Below, piece by piece: positions 5,794 through 10,613 of a DNA stretch of 10,613 nt (positions are counted from its first letter, which is position 1; each line of letters begins with the position of its first letter). Origin of the DNA: an uncultured bacterium. Lineage in GTDB: Bacteria > Patescibacteriota > Microgenomatia > UBA1400 > PJMF01. Both the position numbers and the translations under genes were made by a program. Under the pieces are notes generated by a model that saw only the letters and a list, made by a program, of their open reading frames with translations, was not told the origin of the DNA and searched no databases. The stretch is taken from contig CAJBWJ010000044.1 of NCBI GenBank assembly GCA_903959355.1, forward strand, positions 1-10,613, read 5' to 3'.

Positions 5794-6945
5794 ATGCAAA
5801 AAAAATTCTTTATTCAAATCTATGGCTGCCAGGCCAACAAAAGTGACGCGGAACGGCTCACTGCCATGTATTTAGACAATGGTTTTGTCGAAGCAGAAAA
5901 TTGGCAAGATTGCAGTGAATTAATTTTAGTTACCTGTAGTATTAGAGAGCGCGCCGAAGATCGCGTCCGTTCTTTTTTACATAAGGTCATGAATTATTAC
6001 CAAGAAGAAGAAAAGCCAGTTCCTAAAGTTGTTTTTTCTGGCTGTATGCTTCATCACGGTGTAGAGCGCTTGCATAAAATGTTGCCAATGGTTGATGAAT
6101 TTATGCCAACCAACAAAATGGCCTTTGCCAAAAGAGCAGAACGCAAAGATAAGCGCCATGCTTTCGTTCCTGTTTCTACCGGCTGTAATTCTTTTTGTAC
6201 TTATTGTATTGTGCCTTTTGCCCGTGGCCGCGAAGCTTCACGCAGCTTTGAAGATATTATGGAAGAAGTCGCTGGCTTAGCCAAAGATGGCTACAGTGAA
6301 ATTACTTTAATCGGCCAAAATGTTAATTCCTGGGGTTTGGAAAAAATTGGCATCAGTGCTCGCAAAATGATGCTGCGTGGAACCTTAAATAGAGAAGATT
6401 TACCTAGCAATCAATCTCAATATTTGGATGTTACTGGTACGCCACCTTTCGTCAAACTACTGCAAGCTATTAGTCGTTTTGAAACAATTAAAACCATTCG
6501 TTTTTTAAGTAGTAATCCTTGGGATTTTCATGATGAACTAATTGAAGAAATTGCAAGTAATACAAAAATTGATCGATTTATTCATCTCCCAGTTCAGTCG
6601 GGAAGCAATAGCGTTTTACATCGTATGAATCGTGGCTACACCCGCGAAGATTATTTGCTTGTCGTAAAAAAATTGCGTGAAAAAATTCCTGATTTAGTTC
6701 TTGGTACAGACATCATTGTCGGCTTTCCGGAAGAGACAGACGAAGAATTTGAAGACACTGTCGACTTAGCTAAAAAAGTCGGTTGGCATGTTGGTTTTGT
6801 AAACATTTATTCGCCTCGTCCAGGCACTATGGCTGAACAAATTTATAAGGATGATGTTCCATATGTAGTTAAGAAAGCTCGTTGGGATATTTTGGATCAA
6901 ATTATTAATAAAGATCACTTGAAAGAAAGACCAAAGGTCGTCTAG
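5794..6945 (+). CDS. miaB: tRNA-2-methylthio-N6-dimethylallyladenosine synthase, without TRAM domain
   Basis: A 383-residue radical-SAM methylthiotransferase that converts i6A37 to ms2i6A37 in tRNAs reading U-starting codons. The N-terminal domain carries the three auxiliary-cluster cysteines C12 (YGCQAN), C48 (VTCSIRE) and C84 (SGCM). The radical-SAM cluster is C131-x3-C135-x2-C138 (GCNSFCTYC). GQNVNSWG, LPVQSGSNSVLHRMNRGY and GTDIIVGFPEET are typical of the family, and GCNSFCTYCIVP favours MiaB over RimO. Two oddities stand out. About 25 extra residues lie after GQNVNSWG (about 182-216). The protein also stops just after the radical-SAM domain (KERPKVV), with no TRAM RNA-binding domain and no room or remnant for one before miaA. 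ATG 5794 fits the family N terminus better than ATG 5773. miaA follows on the same strand. Confidence 0.94.
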   Translation: MQKKFFIQIYGCQANKSDAERLTAMYLDNGFVEAENWQDCSELILVTCSIRERAEDRVRSFLHKVMNYYQEEEKPVPKVVFSGCMLHHGVERLHKMLPMVDEFMPTNKMAFAKRAERKDKRHAFVPVSTGCNSFCTYCIVPFARGREASRSFEDIMEEVAGLAKDGYSEITLIGQNVNSWGLEKIGISARKMMLRGTLNREDLPSNQSQYLDVTGTPPFVKLLQAISRFETIKTIRFLSSNPWDFHDELIEEIASNTKIDRFIHLPVQSGSNSVLHRMNRGYTREDYLLVVKKLREKIPDLVLGTDIIVGFPEETDEEFEDTVDLAKKVGWHVGFVNIYSPRPGTMAEQIYKDDVPYVVKKARWDILDQIINKDHLKERPKVV

Positions 6946-6996
6946 AGCTGGCTATTTTTTAGCAGATTCATCAATATTCTGCTAATTTGAGCTCTA
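6943..6996 (+). other. Two-tier inverted repeat overlapping the miaB stop codon
   Basis: An outer stem TAGAGCT (6943-6949)/AGCTCTA (6990-6996) encloses an inner 8-bp stem TTAGCAGA (6959-6966)/TCTGCTAA (6978-6985), with an 11-nt loop and an asymmetric internal loop of 9 and 4 nt. The 5' base of the outer stem is the miaB TAG itself. The sequence after it (AAAAAGTTTTAATTG) is not a clean T tract, so this is a poor rho-independent terminator. A leaky terminator, a 3'-end stabilising structure or a processing site in a miaB-miaA mRNA are all possible. Confidence 0.45.
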
Positions 6997-7042
6997 AAAA
7001 GTTTTAATTGATGTATCAAGCCAGAATTTGACAAAAATAAAT

Positions 7043-8005
7043 ATGTCAAAAGATATCAAAGAAAATCAAATAGTATCAATAGTGGGGGCTACTTCCACCG
7101 GTAAAACTGATTTTGCGCTTAATTTGGCAGCATCCCTGTCGGTCAATGATCGCTATCAAAACATTCATTTGCTCTCAGCAGATTCTAGACAGGTTTATCG
7201 TGGCTTAGAAAATCTCACCGGCGCTGATTTACCAGCTGATTTTTCTACTACAAGTGATGATAAATTTATCTATCCGTACTTCAGCAATCCAACGAAAAAT
7301 ATTTTTCTCCATGGCATCTCCATCGTAGAGACAGCTGAGGAATGGTCAGCCGCTCATTTTAAAAAAATCTTTGAAAACATCAAAGAAAATCTCAGTGAAA
7401 AAGAATTTCTAATCGTGGTTGGTGGTACAGGCTTTTACCAACAGCAAGTTGTAGAAACAGCTGAAAGTATTTCCATTCCTCAGAATAAAAAATTGCGAGA
7501 GAAATTAGAAAAATTGAGTGTCGAAGAGCTGAAAAAAAAGTTAGAAACATTGAATCAAAAAAAATACCAAAGTATGAATAATTCCGACGTTAATAACTCA
7601 CGTCGACTCATCCGAGCTATAGAAATTATTCTTTTCCAAAAAGAACAAACTGCTCCTAAAGATAAATCATCAAAAAGCCCAATCTCTATTTTTTATTTAC
7701 AATTGCCAAAAGAAATTAGAGAGCAAAAAATTAAAGATAGAGTACTGCAAAGATTTGAGTTCGCTAAAAAAGAAGTTGCAGAACAATTGAAGATAAATGG
7801 AAATAAAGAATCCTTAGCTTTTTCTAGCACTGGCTTTATTGAACTTAAAAAATTCATTGAGGGTGAGATAGATAAGGAAACTTGTCTTAAACTTTGGCAA
7901 ACTGCTGAAATTCAATATGCCAAGAGACAAGACACTTGGTGGAAAAATAAAACAGACTTGATTAAAATTGATGCAGAAAAAATTCCACAGGCCTGTTATA
8001 TTTAG
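7043..8005 (+). CDS. miaA: tRNA dimethylallyltransferase
   Basis: A 320-residue cytosolic enzyme transferring a dimethylallyl group to N6 of A37, the step before MiaB. Visible motifs are P-loop GATSTGKT (15-22), DSRQVY (47-52) with the catalytic Asp, HGISIVETAEEWSAAHF (90-106), GGTGFY (127-132), NNSRRLIRAIEI (184-195, the DPxRxxRALE equivalent) and QYAKRQDTWW (291-300), the usual C-terminal signature. Length is normal. The start is uncertain: ATG 7043 has no Shine-Dalgarno sequence, and an in-frame TTG at 7028 would add five residues. That TTG is also the start of a perfect -35-like TTGACA (7028-7033) without a good -10. The gap to miaB is 97 bp, and the next gene starts 3 bp after the stop. 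Confidence 0.95.
   Translation: MSKDIKENQIVSIVGATSTGKTDFALNLAASLSVNDRYQNIHLLSADSRQVYRGLENLTGADLPADFSTTSDDKFIYPYFSNPTKNIFLHGISIVETAEEWSAAHFKKIFENIKENLSEKEFLIVVGGTGFYQQQVVETAESISIPQNKKLREKLEKLSVEELKKKLETLNQKKYQSMNNSDVNNSRRLIRAIEIILFQKEQTAPKDKSSKSPISIFYLQLPKEIREQKIKDRVLQRFEFAKKEVAEQLKINGNKESLAFSSTGFIELKKFIEGEIDKETCLKLWQTAEIQYAKRQDTWWKNKTDLIKIDAEKIPQACYI
7994..8002 (+). promoter_or_regulatory. Extended -10 element at the end of miaA
   Basis: TGTTATATT (TGn plus hexamer TATATT at 7997-8002) lies over the last miaA codons and ends 6 nt before ATG 8009 of the membrane-protein gene, which has no Shine-Dalgarno sequence. It would give a leaderless transcript in addition to any readthrough from miaA. 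Confidence 0.4.
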
Positions 8006-8008
8006 ATT

Positions 8009-9025
8009 ATGTCAGACACATCATCAAAAAACGAATTAACCATAAAAATTTCCCCTTCAATTGTTATTTTTACTTTTTTATTTGCAGCGGGTGTTTGGTT
8101 GGCAATGCGTATTAAAGCCATTATTTTCATGACTTTTATTGCCTACATTATTAGCGTTGGTCTAAACAAAGGCATTGATAAGCTAGAAACCAAATTTAAA
8201 TTGCGTAGAATTTTTGGAGTTTTAATTGTTTATTTCTTATTTGTTTTAACTTCATCACTTTTCTTGGCTTACATATTCCCGCCACTTATTAAAGAAGTCT
8301 CTAATTTGTTCAACAATATTCAGTTGTCTAGCGTCTTTCAAAACCAACTAAATAATTTTGAGGTCAATTTTAGTAGCATCAAAAGTCTGCTAGATACCTT
8401 TGGCACTTCAATTAGCACTGCTTTCACTATCATTAGTTCTACTTTCTCTGGAGCTTTTGTGGCCATTACCACAATGGTAATTTCACTGTATTTTTCTCTA
8501 GAAAAACCAAAGCTTATTTCTGACCTAGCTCATCTTTTTAATAGAGAAAAAACAGAAGAAATTAAAGCTTTCTTTCATGAATTGGACAATCAACTTGGCA
8601 ATTGGATTAGAGGTGAAATTATTTTGATGCTTACCATTGGCTCATTAACTTTCTTTGCATTAATCATCATGAAGATTCCTTACGCATTGCCTCTCGCTAT
8701 TATTGCTGGGTTACTTGAAATTATTCCAAACATCGGTCCAATTTTCTCAGCAGTTCCAGCAGTGGTGGTTGCTTTTTTGGCTTTTGGATGGCCAGCAGCA
8801 GCCACTGTTTGTGTAATTTATCTTGTTATTCAGCAACTAGAAAATAATTTAATCGTACCAAAAGTAATGAAGACTAATGTTGACATCAATCCTTTAGCTT
8901 CAATTCTTAGTATTTTAATTGGTGCTGAAATCTTTGGTTTAATTGGTGCCCTTTTGGCAGTACCAATTTTCATTGTTACTCGCACTGTCTTTACCACTTG
9001 GAAGAAATATATCGATCACTCATAA
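8009..9025 (+). CDS. AI-2E/PerM-family membrane protein
   Basis: A 338-residue integral membrane protein of normal family length. Two hydrophobic helices (about 16-33, 36-52) and a third (69-90) are followed by a soluble amphipathic region (about 95-145). Then come a helix at about 148-163, a charged segment (165-200) and a dense C-terminal membrane bundle (about 202-328). The family signatures are in the C-terminal half: NWIRGEIIL, LLEIIPNIGPIFSAVPAVVVA (235-255), QQLENNLIVPKVMKTNVDINP (275-295) and IGALLAVPI. The family is named for autoinducer-2 export, but members also move Na+/H+ or unknown substrates, and nothing here indicates quorum sensing. It starts 3 bp after miaA and overlaps the stop of the convergent nuclease-fold gene by 10 bp. 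Confidence 0.92.
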   Translation: MSDTSSKNELTIKISPSIVIFTFLFAAGVWLAMRIKAIIFMTFIAYIISVGLNKGIDKLETKFKLRRIFGVLIVYFLFVLTSSLFLAYIFPPLIKEVSNLFNNIQLSSVFQNQLNNFEVNFSSIKSLLDTFGTSISTAFTIISSTFSGAFVAITTMVISLYFSLEKPKLISDLAHLFNREKTEEIKAFFHELDNQLGNWIRGEIILMLTIGSLTFFALIIMKIPYALPLAIIAGLLEIIPNIGPIFSAVPAVVVAFLAFGWPAAATVCVIYLVIQQLENNLIVPKVMKTNVDINPLASILSILIGAEIFGLIGALLAVPIFIVTRTVFTTWKKYIDHS

Positions 9026-9783
9026 GTGCTGATAGATAAAATGTTGTGATCAGAAAAAAATCTTTTCTTGTGTTTTTGTTTATCAAAAATTTGAAAATCA
9101 TTTGGAACGAGGATGTGATCTAGCTGTAAGCGTAGAAGTGGAAAAGCTGAAGTACGAATTTTTTTAAAAATATTATTTAAGCTATATTTATCAAATATTT
9201 GTTCTGCTTTTTCTCTTTCTCTAATTTTGTAATCTAAAAGCGAATAAGCGCGAGACCAACCAGTTAAAAATCTAAAAACCCAGCCATCTACTATATTAAA
9301 ATCTCCAGTAAAAATAGTTTCTTTATCAGCACATTTTAATAAACTATCTAGCTGTTTGAGTCTTTCCTGACAGGAAACAGCACAAGAAAGTCTGGCTGTT
9401 ACGATTTTAATTACCTTATCTTCAATCTTAAGAGTAACCCTGACAGCCTTGTGTTGCTCTTCAACTTTGGCTATTTTTCTGTAGAACCAGCTAAGTAAGG
9501 AAGGTTTTTGTTGTTTGTGATAATCAAAAACAACTTGAGCCAAAGGTTTTTCTTTGGTGAGAATTAAAATGTAACCGTTTTTATCTTGCTTGGCTTTAGG
9601 ATGATGACTAATAAAATCTTCTGTAAAAGTTGGGTGATATTTAGTATTTTTGATAACCTCACTTAACTTGTGCTCTGGAAATTCTTGAAGACAAATTACA
9701 TCTGGATTTAGAGAGTAAATAAACTCTAAACCTTTGAGTAAAATTTTATTTTCAAATCGAACATTCCAGGTAAAAATTTGCAT
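9016..9783 (-). CDS. Endonuclease/exonuclease/phosphatase (DNase I-like fold) protein
   Basis: A 255-residue protein with the EEP-superfamily motif series: TWNV (N7), CLQE (E34), TGDFNI (D161, N163), LDHI (D222) and SDHNIL (D245, H246), the Mg2+-binding and catalytic positions of the fold. The His usually found in the mid-domain xHL motif appears to be Arg (R131 in TARLSC), and LDYI is LDHI. No signal peptide or membrane helix is seen, so it is probably cytosolic. Members hydrolyse phosphodiesters or phosphomonoesters in nucleic acids, phosphoinositides and other substrates, and this sequence does not fix which. It ends in TGA, overlapping the convergent membrane-protein gene. The flavoprotein gene ends 26 bp upstream on the same strand. 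There is no Shine-Dalgarno sequence. Confidence 0.87.
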   Translation of the reverse strand: MQIFTWNVRFENKILLKGLEFIYSLNPDVICLQEFPEHKLSEVIKNTKYHPTFTEDFISHHPKAKQDKNGYILILTKEKPLAQVVFDYHKQQKPSLLSWFYRKIAKVEEQHKAVRVTLKIEDKVIKIVTARLSCAVSCQERLKQLDSLLKCADKETIFTGDFNIVDGWVFRFLTGWSRAYSLLDYKIREREKAEQIFDKYSLNNIFKKIRTSAFPLLRLQLDHILVPNDFQIFDKQKHKKRFFSDHNILSISTYE

Positions 9784-9788
9784 TTTTA

Positions 9789-9794
9789 ATTAAA
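9789..9794 (-). promoter_or_regulatory. Possible -10 element at the start of the EEP-fold gene
   Basis: Minus-strand TTTAAT ends 5 nt before ATG 9783, with only A/T between and no Shine-Dalgarno sequence. The spacing matches the other putative leaderless starts here, but the surrounding DNA is almost pure A/T, so chance is likely enough. Confidence 0.3.
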
Positions 9795-9809
9795 TAAATT
9801 CATTAATTT

Positions 9810-10613
9810 TTAAAAAGAAAACTCTTCAGTAAAAATTTTTTCTTTCTTTACTCCTAATTTCTTAAGAGCTATAAATACTCCGCCCATAAAACTAGGACTG
9901 CCACAAACAAAAAATTTAGCTTGCCCTATAAATTCTGGCGATAAATATTTGGTCAAAACTTCTTCATCAAGTTTGCCTTGGACGACTAACTTATCATTAA
10001 TTTCTTCGCTAGAAATGACATCAACATAATTAACTCCAAGTTGAGCTTTAAACTCTTCGCGAAGAACGGCATCTTTAAGATATCTATTGGCATAAAATAA
10101 CTTAGTATTCTTATCGCCAAAGCGACTGATTAGTTCAACAAAAGGCGTAATGCCAATTCCGCCAGCAATAATCACTTTGGGCTCATGATTTTGCCCTTCA
10201 CTGGTAAAAACTCCATATGGTCCATCTAGAAAAACCGTTTGTCCTACGGCAATTGCTTCCAATTGATTGGTAAAATTACCAACAGCTTTAATTCCAAAGG
10301 CTAATTCGCCAGTGTCTTCACTAAATTTCATTACTGTGAAAGGATGACTCTCTGCAAAAATAGATGGCTTGATGAAAAAAAACTGACCAACTTTTGGAAT
10401 CAAATGAATGGCCATCGGCCTAAAAGTATAAACTGTGACACCGGCCTGATTGGTTCTTTTATCAAACAAAACATAAGGAAATTTACCAACATCTAAAAAT
10501 TGACTTAACCTGTACAAAACCATTACAGCAAAAGTCGCCATTAAAATTAAGAAGTAAGCCTTAAGTAAAATGAAAGTACTTAAAAAAGTTCCTATTGAAA
10601 CAGCGTGAATGAG
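9810..10613 (-). CDS. Ferric reductase/NADPH oxidase-like flavoprotein, C-terminal part (5' end outside window)
   Basis: The minus-strand frame is open to the window edge, so the Met at 10541 is internal. The visible N-terminal part is a hydrophobic segment (about 10613-10500) with a His near the edge. It looks like the last helices of a ferric-reductase-like heme-binding membrane domain. A flavodoxin-reductase-type module follows: FAD-binding HPFT (about 10346-10335), DGPYG (about 10226-10212), the NAD(P) site GGIGITP (about 10163-10143), CGSPSF (about 9905-9888), and a terminal aromatic EEFSF. This order is that of FRE/NOX proteins, including bacterial NOX: cytosolic NAD(P)H to FAD to membrane hemes to an acceptor such as Fe3+ or O2 outside. 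The heme ligands cannot be counted because the gene is cut. The EEP-fold gene follows 26 bp downstream. Confidence 0.88.
   Translation of the reverse strand, partial: LIHAVSIGTFLSTFILLKAYFLILMATFAVMVLYRLSQFLDVGKFPYVLFDKRTNQAGVTVYTFRPMAIHLIPKVGQFFFIKPSIFAESHPFTVMKFSEDTGELAFGIKAVGNFTNQLEAIAVGQTVFLDGPYGVFTSEGQNHEPKVIIAGGIGITPFVELISRFGDKNTKLFYANRYLKDAVLREEFKAQLGVNYVDVISSEEINDKLVVQGKLDEEVLTKYLSPEFIGQAKFFVCGSPSFMGGVFIALKKLGVKKEKIFTEEFSF

Noticed and set aside
7028..7056. TTGACA at 7028 as a -35 box for a promoter inside the start of miaA
   Set aside because: At 16-18 bp spacing the -10 region reads AAGATA, AGATAT or GATATC, which is poor, and the resulting transcript would start past the miaA ATG.
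9016..9018. TGA read as glycine (Gracilibacteria/SR1 code)
   Set aside because: The EEP-fold protein ends naturally just after its SDHNIL motif at this TGA, and readthrough would extend into the neighbouring gene.
9788..9808. AATTAA/TTAATT inverted repeat as a terminator between the flavoprotein and EEP-fold genes
   Set aside because: The stem is A/T only, 6 bp, with a 9-nt loop; such repeats are expected by chance in this almost pure A/T gap.
1..10613. CRISPR arrays, insertion sequences, transposases, attachment sites or phage genes
   Set aside because: No direct-repeat arrays, transposase or integrase motifs, or terminal inverted repeats were seen; all sizeable frames are accounted for by cellular genes.

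Overview
The window is a compact, AT-rich stretch of bacterial chromosome. It holds ten protein genes and one tRNA gene on both strands, with no intergenic gap longer than about 100 bp. The content is mostly core metabolism and tRNA modification. The organism is probably a member of the Candidate Phyla Radiation (Patescibacteria). This is inferred from the tight packing, lean proteins, short secreted proteins with Pro/Thr-rich linkers, and an enolase with a run of unusual motifs. TGA is used as a stop (end of the nuclease-fold gene at 9016), so the UGA-glycine code of Gracilibacteria/SR1 is unlikely.

Layout. 2-472 (+): C-terminal part of a HAD-family phosphatase, cut by the window edge. 469-1197 (-) and 1219-1839 (+): a divergent pair encoding a membrane-anchored CAP-domain protein and a membrane-anchored thermonuclease, separated by 21 bp containing a perfect palindromic -10 element. 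5705-1843 (-): a long co-directional block of tRNA-Cys(GCA), enolase, cofactor-independent phosphoglycerate mutase, a small cupin and a Bcp-type peroxiredoxin. 5794-9025 (+): miaB, miaA and an AI-2E/PerM-family membrane protein. 10613-9810 and 9783-9016 (-): the C-terminal part of a ferric reductase/NADPH oxidase-like flavoprotein and an endonuclease/exonuclease/phosphatase-fold protein.

How they work together. Phosphoglycerate mutase and enolase are consecutive steps of lower glycolysis and form a clear operon. MiaA and MiaB are the two consecutive enzymes making ms2i6A37. The tRNA-Cys next to them carries the A36-A37-A38 target, so substrate RNA and modifying enzymes are divergently encoded at one locus. 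The cupin and peroxiredoxin may be a small stress module at the tail of the glycolytic block. The CAP protein and nuclease look like a co-expressed pair of surface proteins.

No new defence, mobile or biosynthetic system was found. The signals most worth checking are: start codons placed 5-8 nt behind a -10 box without a Shine-Dalgarno sequence (putative leaderless genes), next to a minority of genes with a clear AGG-core ribosome site; the palindromic divergent promoter; an enolase altered at several normally invariant positions; and a MiaB that lacks its C-terminal TRAM domain and ends inside a two-tier inverted repeat.
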